Of a stretch of 64,000 bases of DNA, positions 16,305-33,617 are shown in pieces. Position 1 is the stretch's first letter. Every line of letters begins with the position of its first letter. The stretch lies in the NCBI GenBank assembly GCA_020137815.1, contig CM035350.1, positions 10,418,033 through 10,482,032 of the forward strand. Reading direction: 5' to 3'. The notes beneath the pieces were generated by a model, which was given only the letters and a program-made list of their open reading frames with translations, searched no databases and was not told where the DNA came from. Made by a program: the position numbers and the translations under genes. This stretch comes from Hormiphora californensis. Taxonomy: Eukaryota > Ctenophora > Tentaculata > Cydippida > Pleurobrachiidae.

Positions 16305-19300
16305 TCAATTATTAAACTGGAACATTTCTATAAAGAAGCTAGTTTGTTCGTTAAGTGCTTGTCTGATGTTCCTTCTGTTTGTTTCTTGTTTCTCCTGGAA
16401 CACTGTGAGAAGTACAATACCAAAACACGCCAGACAAAGCAGTATCACTATCATTGAACCAATCACATTCGCAGCTGTCAGGTCCGCTAGAGGGAGAGGT
16501 GGTGGGGTTACTAGGGGGTTACTAGGAGGTTACTAGGGGGTTACTAGGAGGTTACTAGGGGGTTACTAGGGGAGGGGAGGTGCCAGACAAAGCAGTATCA
16601 CTATCATTGAACCAATCACATTCGCAGCTGTCAGGTCCGCTAGAGGGAGAGGTGGGGTTACTAGGGGGTTACTAGGGGGTTACTAGGGGGTTACTAGGAG
16701 GTTACTAAGGGTTACTAGGGGAGGGGGAGGTGCCAGACAAAGCAGTATCACTATCATTGAACCAATCACATTCGCAGCTGTCAGGTCCGCTAGAGGGAGA
16801 GGTGGGGTTACTAGGGGGTTACTAGGGGGTTACTAGGAGGTTACTAGGGGTTACTAGGGGGTTACTAGGAGGTTACTAGGGGGTTACTAGGGGAGGGGGT
16901 GGTGCCAGACAAAGCAGTATCACTATCATTGAACCAATCACATTCGCAGCTGTCAGGTCCGCTAGAGGGAGAGGTGGTGGGGTTACTAGGGGGTTACTAG
17001 GGGGTTACTAGGAGGTTACTAGGAGGTTACTAGGGGGTTACTAGGGGAGGGGGAGGGGTGCCAGACAAAGCAGTATCACTATCATTGAACCAATCACATT
17101 CGCAGCTGTCAGGTCCGCTAGAGGGAGAGGTGGGGTTACTAGGGGGTTACTAGGGGGTTACTAGGGGGTTACTAGGGGAGGGGGAGGTGCCAGACAAAGC
17201 AGTATCACTATCATTGAACCAATCACATTCGCAGCTGTCAGGTCCGCTAGAGGGAGAGGCGGTGGGGTTACTAGGGGGTTACTAGGGGGTTACTAGGGGG
17301 TTACTAGGGGAGGGGGAGGTGCCAGACAAAGCAGTATCACTATCATTGAACCAATCACATTCGCAGCTGTCAGGTCCGCTAGAGGGAGAGGTGGGGTTAC
17401 TAGGGGGTTACTAGGGGGTTACTAGGGGAGGGGAGGTGCCAGACAAAGCAGTATCACTATCATTGAACCAATCACATTCGCAGCTGTCAGGTCCGCTAGA
17501 GGGAGAGGTGGGGTTACTAGGGGGTTACTAGGGGGTTGCTAGGGGGTTACTAGGGGGTTACTAGGGGAGGGGAGGTGCCAGACAAAGCAGTATCACTATC
17601 ATTGAACCAATCACATTCGCAGCTGTCAGGTCCGCTAGAGGGAGAGGTGGTGGTGGCATGGAGGGAGGGGAGTATAATGGGAGCCTAGGTGGGGTTATAA
17701 CGGAGAGTGGAACAGAGCAAGGAGAAACCTACTTCTTTGAGCACAACATAGAGCAAGGAGATATAGAAACCTACTTCTTTGAGCACAACATAGAGCAAGG
17801 AGATATAGAAACCTACTTCTTTGAGCACAACATAGAGCAAGGAGATATAGAAACCTACTTCTTTGAGCACAACATAGAGCAAGGAGAAACCTACTTCTTT
17901 GAGCACAACATAGAGCAAGGAGATATAGAAACCTACTTCTTTGAGCACAACATAGAGCAAGGAGATATAGAAACCTACTTCTTTGAGCACAACATAGAGC
18001 AAGGAGATATAGAAACCTACTTCTTTGAGCACAACATAGAGCAAGGAGATATAGAAACCTACTTCTTTGAGCACAACATAGAGCAAGGAGATATAGAAAC
18101 CTACTTCTTTGAGCACAACATAGAGCAAGGAGATATAGAAACCTACTTCTTTGAGCACAACATAGAGCAAGGAGATATAGAAACCTACTTCTTTGAGCAC
18201 AACATAGAGCAAGGAGATATAGAAACCTACTTCTTTGAGCACAACATAGAGCAAGGAGATATAGAAACCTACTTCTTTGAGCACAACATAGAGCAAGGAG
18301 ATATAGAAACCTACTTCTTTGAGCACAACATAGAGCAAGGAGATAGAAACCTACTTCTTTGAGCACAACATAGAGCAAGGAGATATAGAAACCTACTTCT
18401 TTGAGCACAACATAGAGCAAGGAGATATAGAAACCTACTTCTTTGAGCACAACATAGAGCAAGGAGATATAGAAACCTACTTCTTTGAGCACAACATAGA
18501 GCAAGGAGATATAGAAACCTACTTCTTTGAGCACAACATAGAGCAAGGAGATATAGAAACCTACTTCTTTGAGCACAACATAGAGCAAGGAGATATAGAA
18601 ACCTACTTCTTTGAGCACAACATAGAGCAAGGAGATAAACCTACTTCTTTGAGCACAACATAGAGCAAGGAGATATAGAAACCTACTTCTTTGAGCACAA
18701 CATAGAACAAGGAGATATAGAAACCTACTTCTTTGAGCACAACATAGAGCAAGGAGAAACCTACTTCTTTGAGCACAACATAGAGCAAGGAGAAACCTAC
18801 TTCTTTGAGCACAACATAGAGCAAGGAGATATAGAAACCTACTTCTTTGAGCACAACATAGAGCAAGGAGAAACCTACTTCTTTGAGCACAACACTCTCC
18901 TGCATACCCTGGTCTACATTCACAGGTCCAGTTCCTTAACACTCCTCCGTTATAACAGCTCTCTCCCCTACACTCCTGAAAGGGGGTGGGTTAATGAATC
19001 ATTTTAACTGTGTTCTATAGTTGTTAGATGTCCCTTACAACAAATGCCAAGGACTCACCGTCTCTTGTATCATATCAATAGTTGGACTGCAGATAGATCC
19101 CCCACACTTGTGGTGCTGGGCTATGATTCTATATCTCTCCTTTACAGACCACCTCCCCCCACACACACCATAACACTCGCTCCAAGGGGACCAGGGACCC
19201 AGCTTACAATCCTGAACATCATCACAATCACTGTGATTGTCCACTACTGACACCTTACCAGCCTCAACCACCGCAATCACTGACAACTGAAACTAGAATT

Positions 19301-19657
19301 AAATAATAATCAATCCAATACTAGTGTGTATTAGAATTAAATAATAACCAGAATCAATACACTACTAGTGTGTACTAGAATTAAATAATAATCAATCCAC
19401 TACTAGTGTGTATTAGAATTAAATAATAACCAGAATCAATACACTACTAGTGTGTACTAGAATTAAATAATAATCAATCCACTACTAGTGTGTATTAGAA
19501 TTAAATAATAACCAGAATCAATACACTACTAGTGTGTACTAGCGGAATAAAAGAGCCGTTATAGATAGTGTATAAAATGTATACAACATGTATATATAAC
19601 ATGTATAAAGGCCGGGATTCTTACCAATAGCAACATCAGTATAGTATTATTATACAT
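16305..19657 (-). CDS. Single-pass membrane protein with TSP1 and EGF domains
   Basis: Probably a cell-surface adhesion or matrix protein; ligand unknown. Exons (minus): 19625-19657 (start), 19059-19286, 18879-18975, 16305-16486 (stop); phases 0, 0, 1 fit and give 179 residues. Signal peptide about 1-21 (MYNNTILMLLL joined to LSVIAVVEAG across intron 1). TSP1 repeat about 37-85 with the classic GPWSPWSEC (W43, W46, C49) and further Cys 53, 72, 77. EGF-like domain 89-116 (CRGESC, CECRPGYAGEC). Transmembrane helix about 127-149 (VIGSMIVILLCLACFGIVLL) and a 30-residue tail rich in Q, N and R. Both introns flanking the EGF/TM junction hold arrays made from the exon ends. Only 281 bp separate its stop from the helicase start. 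No orthologue name can be given. Confidence 0.82.
16487..17655. repeat. Eight tandem copies of the TM exon 5' half plus acceptor
   Basis: Each 100-190-bp unit has ~75 bp reproducing minus CCTCTCCCTCTAG|CGGACC and the exon start through the TM helix, up to CTGCTTTGTCTGGCA. It is followed by a GGGGGTTACTAGGAGGTTACT-type subarray. Copies lack the rest of the TM, the tail and the stop. The functional copy is the leftmost, 16305-16486. Confidence 0.9.
17715..18895. repeat. 42-bp satellite (~28 copies) made of EGF exon 3' end plus 5' splice site
   Basis: Unit AGCAAGGAGATATAGAAACC plus TACTTCTTTGAGCACAACATAG. On the minus strand it carries TGTGCTCAAAGAA|GTAGGTTTC, identical to the real exon 3 end and donor at 18879/18878. 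Most units are 42 or 36 bp, and several frames, including that of exon 3, have no stop over more than 1 kb. Confidence 0.92.
19290..19545. repeat. ~62-bp tandem array at TSP1 exon acceptor
   Basis: Units of ACTAGAATTAAATAATAA with TCAATCCACTACTAGTGTGT begin at the acceptor of exon 2. They repeat its minus-strand TTATTATTTAATTCTAG tract including the AG. Confidence 0.82.
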
Positions 19658-19659
19658 CA

Positions 19660-20435
19660 GCAACAACAGGATAGTATAATAGGAGCAGCAGCAGGAGGAG
19701 GAGGAGGATGGAGGGTAATGGGAGAGCAGTATAGTATAATACTATCCTGATGTTGCTGCTCTTATTATAGCAGGAGGTGCAGTAGGGTGGAGGATAATGG
19801 GAGAGCAGGGGGACACAATGCCTGATTATATCCATTGCAACCCTCTCCTGTATGTAGGGGGGTATCTCCAATGACCAGGGTCTATTTACTGTCCATTTCT
19901 AAAGATTATCAAAACCCATACCTACACCCATACCGACCATTTGTGTAACGTCCCGAACAAAACATATTTGGTTCAACTTGTTGATTGGCTGAAGGAAACG
20001 GTGCAAAGGTCTCCTGGAAGCATTACTTCATTTGAGGGAAGGAGGTGGTGGAAGCACGAGGGACCACTGAGAATTGAAATTAAATTTGTTGAGTTTAGAA
20101 GTGATGAGCAAGGAAAGGACAGTTGAGTTGAAAGGTGGTCATTTGTTTGATAGCCTCAATTATTTTTCAAGTTTCAACTAAAACTGGAAACCCAACCTAA
20201 ACAACAACCGACCGAAGGGACCCAGCACTCAGCAGCTGGGCTGGCGGAGCCTCACTTCAGCCAAGACCCCGCGGGGATACCTTACTAGAAGAAAAAGCCA
20301 TTATCTTCTAAAACACTGAAGTCTGAATTATGGCTGGGTCGAAGAAACATCAAATTAATGAACCCCAACATCCGAATTTTAACATTTGCATTGGAAAAAA
20401 AACATTTGCATTTCTAAAAATAATTTCCTGGCAGC
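19660..20435. other. Intergenic stretch 5' of the TSP1/EGF gene
   Basis: Contains a short GGAGCAGCAGCAGGAGGAGG repeat near 19680 and a partly repeated AACATCAGTATAGTATTATTA segment. No gene, tRNA or clear regulatory element recognised. 20200-20300 is GC-richer and hairpin-prone (CAGCACTCAGCAGCTGGGCTG) but matches no RNA known to me. Confidence 0.4.
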
Positions 20436-20441
20436 ACAAAT

Positions 20442-25841
<5,400 letters not shown>

Positions 25842-25849
25842 ACAAATGA

Positions 25850-26311
25850 GTGTAAAGTGAAGACGCGCGCACGCGCTTATTACTTTAGCAGTGTACTTAA
25901 AGAAATTCTGCGCCAGATTGAAGTGTGGCTCTGTTACAATCGAACCCGCTATGTATTATAGAGTGGGATAATAAAATATTACTTCAAATAGTAAAATGAG
26001 CATTGTTCAAGGATCGATTAATTATCCCGCAGGTCTAGTAGAGCTGAGTGGGGTCCGACCACAAATGTAAGAGAATTCAAAGAAAAAACTCAAAATTAAA
26101 TATTAAAATGATCAATCAAAGGATCATTGCGTAAATTCATTTAACATAACAAACAATTTGAATCCTTTTTAAAAACTAAGTTTAATACTAATGAATTTGA
26201 AACACGGGATTAAACCCAGAATAATTTAAAATTAAACTAAAAAATTATCTTTTAATTATCATAAAATGTTTATTCACTTTTCTGTTTTCATGAGTTTCTC
26301 ACAATAACACG
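25850..26311. other. AT-rich intergenic region, no gene seen
   Basis: No open frame, repeat or RNA structure recognised. It lies beyond the stop codon of the gene to its right, so it probably includes that gene's 3' UTR. Confidence 0.5.
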
Positions 26312-27813
26312 TCACGAGGGCCATTCTTCATTGATTGGTGTATTAGGGCCAGTTGGGGTGGCATTGTTAAACCAATCCTGGTTACACGGGGCTGAGGGTG
26401 AGGATACAATTTCCAATAAACTAGCTAAATCCTCCTGGTCTGCTGCTGCCACGTCCTCTCTATCTGATGTGCTGGCCTCACTCTCCTGAAAGATGATAAC
26501 TAGATTAATGAGAACCCTGGGAATTCCAGATCATTACCCAGCTGGGTTACCATGGTAACAATATTACAGGTAACGCTCCAGTTGCAGATTGGAAACTGAC
26601 ACCAGGCTGCAGGAAACGGACACCAAGTAGTTAGCTGGGAGAATCCTGATGAACCATGCTGCGCGCGACATCTTCGATCACTAGCAGGAATTTCGATGTG
26701 AATTGCATTGAAAGTAGCGCCACACGCAGTGTCAGCAGCAGAGTGAATCTCTGGCATCAAGAAACTGGCTCCAGTAGTCGAATCTCTAACTGATCCCCCA
26801 GATCATACCGAGAAATCGGTGTCAGCAACGAGAGAGTCTAAACAAGATTTTACCGGGGCGGGAGGTGGATGCAGGGGGGTTGTTACCTGAGTATTCATCT
26901 TGGAGAGTTGTAGTTCAACAGAGTCAAATACACCAACGTCTTGAAGTTGGCCTTGCTCGGGCCGGTGGTAACCGTCAATTACCAAACCCTGAAAATGTGG
27001 TGAGGGGATTGAAATATAACACATTATCACATGAGGCAGAGTGAACAAGTTGACTGGCAAACACACGCAGTTGGCTAAATACCAGTGAAGTTGGCTAAAT
27101 GCCAGTGAAGTTGGCTAAATACCAGTGAAGTTGGCTAAATGCCAGTGAAGTTGGCTAAATGCCAGTGAAGTTGGCTAAATACCAGTGAAGTTGGCTAAAT
27201 GCCAGTGAAGTTGGCTAAATGCCAGTGGAATTGAATAAGAGAGATATGTTCTAGGGGACAACTCCCCTGAACAACAAACAGCAAAGCATGTTGCCCCACA
27301 AACAGCAAGTAGAGAATCATGATGCCATGCCACCCACCTCATTATTATAGAAGTTGTATCCTCTGAACCCTCCCTCTCTACACTTCATCCCCTCCAATAT
27401 AAACACCCTGTTCTGCCACACATCAGCCCCTAACACCTCAGGTGTCTCCTGCTGTGAGTTGGCACAATGTAGAGAGTGAAGGTGTCCCAACCCCGGGTCA
27501 TGCACCCTCCATCATCCCTCTCCTACAATGGGGCAGCACCCCCTCCCCTGCTTCTGCAACTTGGAATCTAACAGTCTTCTTCAGGTTTCTCCTCACTGTT
27601 GCGTCAAAGTAGGGGTTGTTTTGGGTGAGGTCCCTGCCGAATGTTCTGAATGTAGGAGGGCCCAAAATCTATCCTTGGCACGGGAGATGCTGGGAGGGTG
27701 GTCCTCTTGAAGTACTGTCTCTTTTTGGGGAACTTGAGGTCCAGATCAAAATACACATTGCCCCCCTTGTGTGGGGGATCCAGATCTACCACTGGAGAGT
27801 CAGGTATCTGCAT
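26312..27813 (-). CDS. Unknown protein, conserved-looking exons, two apparent frameshifts
   Basis: Function not recognised. Exons on the minus strand: 26312-26485 (stop), 26887-26988, and 27338 rightward to about 27813, where ATG opens MQIPDSPVVDLDPPHKGG. Donor and acceptor phases are 0 for both clear introns. The first exon block is readable only in three successive frames: NVYFDLDLKFPKKRQYF, then FGRDLTQNNPYFDATVRRN, then LHCANSQQETPEVLGADVW. Each switch falls at a G run (near 27668 and 27510) and would be repaired by one G fewer. The C terminus is acidic and Ser/Thr-rich (ESEASTSDRED...INEEWPS). No transmembrane segment. Either assembly errors in a live gene or a decayed gene; the former is favoured because downstream exons are intact. 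Start codon tentative. Confidence 0.6.
26570..26790. repeat. Dispersed ~220-bp element, copy 2 (intronic)
   Basis: Matches 5445-5661 (AGCGCCACACGCAGTGTCAG, CAAGAAACTGGCTCCAGTAG). Lies within the last intron of the unknown gene. Confidence 0.75.
27068..27232. repeat. 20-bp tandem array
   Basis: Eight copies of GTTGGCTAAATGCCAGTGAA, intronic in the unknown gene. Confidence 0.88.
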
Positions 27814-28065
27814 TACAATTGGTAGTAATGCTGGTGTTCAGGGTTACGATGTAATGCTGATTGAGATGACAAGGATTGATGTTGAGGTTGAGGAGTGGGT
27901 TACTACTGGTCCAGATCACAAGGATGTTGAGGTTGATGTTCCGTTGCTGTTTTTTGAACAAAACACACACCGCTACACACCGCTAAAAATAGAAAAGGCA
28001 ATTAGAGGAATAGTTCACTGCCAACCCGCCGCTAAAAACACAAAATATCACACAGCACTACAGAA

Positions 28066-28195
<130 letters not shown>

Positions 28196-28742
28196 AGCAG
28201 ATAGGAAATTAATAATCGCGACATAGAATCACCACAAATAATTAGTAACGGCAGAGAGATGATATAAAGAGTTATTAATAAAAGAGCTCATCTCATGGTA
28301 CGAATGTGGGGTAGAACAAAGAGGCTTATATATATATATACCATCCCATCTAGAAACTACTGCGTGACGTAATAGGTCACGCATTAGATCATACCAGGCC
28401 ACGTGATGTCCACATACCTCCTCTCCATGTTATATATGCCATATATGCGAGTATTATATCGAATAAAATACTTCCTAGAAGGGAGGCAGAGAGATATATA
28501 TGCAGTCTTTGTCTCTTGCATGTTACTATATCTCTGGGACACTTCATATATTAGTGTGAGATATCTCACAAGATACTTGGCAGTGAGATATATGTGCCAT
28601 ATCTCTCACATGAGATAGTGAAATGTGATTTGTCAAGAAATAGAATCAAGTCACCTGCTGTAATTTAATTAAAAGGTATGCGTCAGAGACATGCTTGTAC
28701 AAAAAGATACTGCAGCAGAGTAGCAGCCACGCAAGCAAGTTC

Positions 28743-28925
<183 letters not shown>

Positions 28926-29757
28926 GGGAAATTAAGAGGACGAAGGACTGGTGTAACTTGACATTCTAAACTCACAGCATCTTAGTTCTACAATTTAGCC
29001 TGCCCAGGTGTGACAGGCTCTCTATCACACGTTGATATGAATTTTTATAGATATACCGGCCCAAATGATGAAGTTTACAGTTCTAATGCTAGTACTAATG
29101 TAATGTAGTACTTAGAGGAGTGCAGCTGAACACGTCACACCAACACACGGCATACTCATGGGACGATTGAGTGAATGGGATTGCAATTTGATACCATCTA
29201 CCTAGCCTAGCACACACCCTCTCTCACACACAAGTTACATCCCTTATAAAAAGATGTACATTTAATTGGCAGCTCGTTTAAAGGACTTTATAGAGGGTTG
29301 AACATGGGACATGTAGGACCCATCTGTCAGGCCAAATCTGACAGTGACTCATTCAAATTACAAGCTCTCTCTCATGATTCAAATCGCAAAAGAAAGAAGC
29401 ACACAAACACTCACAGACAAAACTAACCTGTTAGGTCATCCCTAATTAGAGTACTGTATCATATAATTGATCCATTATTATAGCGTTGTTCTGTCTCTCT
29501 TCTGTCAGTCTGTCTCCTCTCTCAGCCAGCCATTTAGGAGCTAGGAGGGAGTGAAGGGCGGTGAGTTTTGCGCGCATCTAGCACTTTACAGAGTAGCAAA
29601 ACACGGCGCGTTACGCTAAAAACAAATTGGGTAAAAAATACTGGGTGATGGGTAAATTATTGGGGTGCAAAAATAGATAAAATTTCAACAACGTTGTTGT
29701 AAAAAACACCATCTTCCCTCACAGGAAGGATTGTTAAACCAATCTCTCAGTGTCTCA

Positions 29758-32700
29758 CTACACAGGTAGGGCAGTAGGATCATTCAGCCTTATAACTTGA
29801 ACCTGTACAGTGCAATTCTCCAGCTCTGTATGTCGTGTTGCTAGGTTGATCTCCTGTCTTATCCCTAACATCTCCTCCCTCCCATACCTCATTACCTCAC
29901 CAACCTCCTTTATCTCCTCCTCCTCCTCCTCTACCTCCCCTGTAACTCCTCCATCAGCCTCCTCCAACCTCTTCACTAGCACATTCAGATGTTTCTGCAG
30001 TTTAGCATGGGTCTCCTGCCCCATATACCCAGGCACAAACAGGTACTTGCATATATCCGGTGCATTGCTGTCAAAAGACCACACCTTGCCCTTCGTTAGC
30101 TTCTCAGAAGTATTGATTAACCTAGCTAGTAGATCGGGGGAGGAGGTGAGGCGAGAGTGCAGTTTAAACAGAATTCCAAACTTCTTATCAGGAAGGGATG
30201 ACATGAACTTGAGAAATGTTATAGCATTACCAACTATCTCACTAGCCCCACTCAACCTGTATATCAAACTGTCTCCATCTTTACTGACTGTCATTCCAAC
30301 CTGTTTAAATAATTGTCTAAGAAGGGAGGGTACATAACCAAACTCTCTCAAATCAGTAAGGTCTGGGACAGTGAACTCTGTACAAGTGTAGGTGGTAGAA
30401 TCCGAGATTAGAGACTTCTTGAGAGTGATATACCCCGCTGCAACCGCATCTTTCTCCCCTGAAATTAAGGGAAGTAGAGCAGGGGGAAATAGGGAGAACT
30501 AGGGACATAGGGAGGGGAGTGGGAAAACTGGGGATTGTATTTAGGGAGTAGGGGTGTGATGTGGGGATATGAATAGTAGAGGGAGGGAATTGAGGAGTGG
30601 AATAAAGGGAAATATAGGGAATACTGGAGACATGGGGAATAGGGAACTGGGGAGGGGGAAAAGGGGATGGGAGTGGAATAAAGTGAAAGGAAGATTTGTT
30701 AGCCGGGGAGAAACAAGTTAAAAACCAATTTACAAAGTTTTAGAACGGGTTATAGAAAGGGTACAATATTCGTGGATAGTACCAATATATAATGATATTA
30801 TAAAAAACAAGGCAAACATAAAAACCTATTGGCTGTTTTTCTCTAACTAGACATTCTACTAGACACACTACATTATTATGGAATTCTACACACACGATTC
30901 TTTAAAAAAATAGAAGCATATCATTACAAACACTGTCAATAATTTCTCCCCACCCTCTACCTATAACTGGAGTTCTTTTCTCGGCCAGACAACAACAAGC
31001 TTATAATAATAATATTTCACCAGGACGATGGAAGCACACTTCCCCTCTCTCAGTTATAAGGCATGAACACACTGGATCTCTTAGTGATTGGTTCAGTAGA
31101 TGCCACTATTGCAGCCCCACTAGTTCCAGTTCTAGTCCCAGTTCTGGTAGAACTAGTAGTTGGCTCTCCATTTATCAGCTTGTTCATGTATGTGTTTATG
31201 TCATAGTGTTCCCAGGGTACCCCTGGAGCAAAGAACGCCCTATACCCTCCCTCTTTCTCGAGGGATATGTAGGCACTTTTGGAGAACCTTCCCCAATTGG
31301 CTGCTATCTCGCCCCTAATAACACTCAAATCCTCTGTTATCTTATCAGGAACTTTGAATAACACCCCCACCTTTTTGCGAGGCGATTCTAACATCATTTC
31401 AACAAGTGCACCCACTCTGTAAACTGAGTCTCTGGGCCCAGAGAGCTGAATAAACCCTCGTTCCTTGATATTGTGTTTGCTAATCACAATATTGACATCT
31501 TTGAATGCTGCACAGAGGAGGCTCTGGAAGTATCTGTCCTTCCCCACTGCAAGACTGATACTACCCGGCTCCTCTCTGTCCTCTGTTATCTTGATAGTGA
31601 TGTGCTCTTTAGATCCGGGGGTGGCCTGTCGCAGGAACTCATCCCAGATTGTCAGAGCCCTCTCTCCGGCCTCCTGAGGTCCTGAAATACAACACTCCGT
31701 CTCTTGGGGGACGGGGTGGGGGCTGGGGACGCGGGGTACAGTAGGGGTGGGCGGGGTGGGGGTGGGGTACAGTAGGGGTGGGCGGGGGCAGGGTAGGTAG
31801 CAGAGTCAAGGTAGAGAGGGGAAAGGGGGCAGGGTAGGTAGCAGAGTCCTGAGTCAAGGCAGAGAGGGGAAAGGGGACAGGGTAGGTAACAGAGTCAAGG
31901 CAGAGAGGGGAAAGGGGGCAGGGTAGGTAGCAGAGTCCTGAGTCAAGGCAGAGAGGGGAAAGGGGGCAGGGTAGGTAACAGAGTCAAGGTAGAGAGGGGA
32001 AGGGGGCAGGGTAGGTAACAGAGTCAAGGCAGAGAGGGAGGGGTGACATATATTTCATTATAGTAGAGAGACTGTGTTGCACTATATTAGGCAGTGCTGC
32101 AGAGGGTGCTAAATAAGGAATTTGTAATTACTCAGCAGTATATTAGTGAGTGTAGTAGCTTTGTGTAGTAAGCTGGTAATGAAACACGGTGCAGTACATC
32201 CAACAGAGGGGGTAACGAACAAGAGTCACACAGGGGTGTAACACAACCTGATAGTGTGATCTAGCGGAGGGGGTAACGAGTCACAAGACACACAGGGGCA
32301 CACCAGTAAAGACAGGGGCACACACAACACAAACACAACACACACACACAACACAACACACTACCTGATAGAGAGATGTTGTAATGGTTGGGATCTTCAG
32401 TGCCACTAATTAGGTAACTCGCCCCCAAGGTCCGTAGTTCTGTTTGAGTATTGACGTCCCCTACAAATGCCTCTAGTTGCATCCTAGTAATCTTGATACT
32501 CCTATACACCGTGGAGCCTCTATGCTTCTCCGGATCTGTTAGCTCTGTGACACTGTCCCCACTGCTGCTGCGAGAAGAGGACCTCTGAGGTGTTTCACCA
32601 TTAGCAACACTGTTCCTCTCCCCATTAGCAACACTGTTCCTGTCCCCATTAGCAACACTGTTCCTGTGAAGTGAAGATGCAGAACTAATCCTCTGTATCC

Positions 32701-33465
32701 TCCCTCCCGCTGACTCATTTGACATGGCCCTCTGTCTCTCTGGCTCATATGAAACAGTCCTAGTGAGACGTGATGGAGGGGGCGCCATCTCGGTGAAGTC
32801 TCCCGTTGGTGCTTTATAATCCATTACAGGGGGTCGGGGTGCCTCATAATCTTGTCGAGGGGGTCGAGGTACCTCAAAGTCTTGTCGAGGGGGTCGGGGT
32901 GCCTCCGGTTGACTGACAGATCGTGCTAGCTGCGGGGTGGGTTGGATGGGTTGTACAGGTATCATTACTGGCTCAGGACTGTCACTAATCTCAAAGTGAC
33001 AGTGAAACTCCTCCTCTGCAGCCTCCTCCTCTTTGTCAACAGCAGCACCGTCAGCATTGTTACTAGCAGCACTATCAGTAGCAATATCTTCAAGAACTAG
33101 CCTTCCAATATCCACCCCACCCTCCACCCCATCCTCCACCCTGCCCTCCACCCCACCATCCACCCCACCCTCATCATCATCCTGAACCAGGTTATCCAGA
33201 AAGTTTTCCATTTCCTCTCTATGGGGCCTGTTCTTTGCAACCTCTATCTCGGACAGTAGCAGGGACAGTATGTGCCCATAATTAACAGAGGTCAAGTCGT
33301 TGTAGTAACTAGAGAGGGGAGTCTGGCAGCCTGTTCTCTGTTGGATACTACTCTCCAGTAACCATCAACAGAGTCTTCCTATCAGCAGGATTGTCACATG
33401 AGAGAAGACATGCTGCTACCTGCCTCACTTAGTGTGGCTGGATCTTCGTCAGTCAGTAATGGCAT
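29758..33465 (-). CDS. Unknown acidic protein with two alternative, paralogous terminal exons
   Basis: Exon 1 33420-33465 (MPLLTDEDPATLSEA), exon 2 32365-33330, then one of two terminal exons, 31050-31681 or 29758-30458, both phase 1 and each with its own stop. Exon 2 encodes a Glu/Asp-rich part, PRPPRQD repeats, a Ser/Arg stretch with three SVANGERN-like repeats, and the start of a globular domain (IKITRMQLEAFVGDV, HYNISLSG). Both terminal exons begin with the end of that domain (SGPQEAGERAL or SGEKDAVAAGY). Both then encode a second related domain (FQSLLCAAFKDVNIVISK, VPSLLRQLFKQVGMTVSK) and a shared tail (GVLFKVPDKIT.DL, GILFKLHSRLTSSPDL, FFAPG or LFVPG). The alternation of strands and ...SG turn resembles KH folds, but no GXXG was found, so no family is claimed. 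Intron 2 holds a repeat at 31690-32045. Confidence 0.72.
30459..31049. other. Spacer between the two terminal exons
   Basis: GGGAAATAGGGAATACTGGA-type purine-rich repeats (30470-30690), then plain AT-rich DNA. No initiating exon is visible, supporting use of 29758-30458 as an alternative terminal exon rather than a separate gene. Confidence 0.5.
31690..32045. repeat. G-rich and GGCAGGGTAGGTAACAGAGTC tandem arrays
   Basis: GGGGTGGGGGTGGGGTACAG units then ~50-bp units with GTAGGTAACAGAGTCAAGGC. Intronic. Confidence 0.8.
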
Positions 33466-33617
33466 TCTGAAGGGGATTAGTGGTTTAGTACATTTCTTGG
33501 ATTACTGATTAGTAAAACGCAGAATTAAATGTGAGTGATAAATTATGTATATCTTTACAAAACATATATAAAAACTGTATCATTAAATGGTTAAATATTT
33601 GTTATATCGTGTTACTC

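Noticed and set aside
17658-18362. Plus-strand 234-residue frame of ETYFFEHNIEQGDI repeats
   Set aside because: It is the antisense translation of the 42-bp satellite that copies the EGF exon end. No start context, and three frames are open at once because the unit length is a multiple of 3.
20200-20300. Possible structured RNA gene
   Set aside because: Hairpin potential only; no tRNA boxes, snRNA or 5S features could be matched.
29810-30337. Plus-strand 175-residue frame
   Set aside because: Antisense shadow of the 29758-30458 exon, which has matching splice phase and a paralogue.
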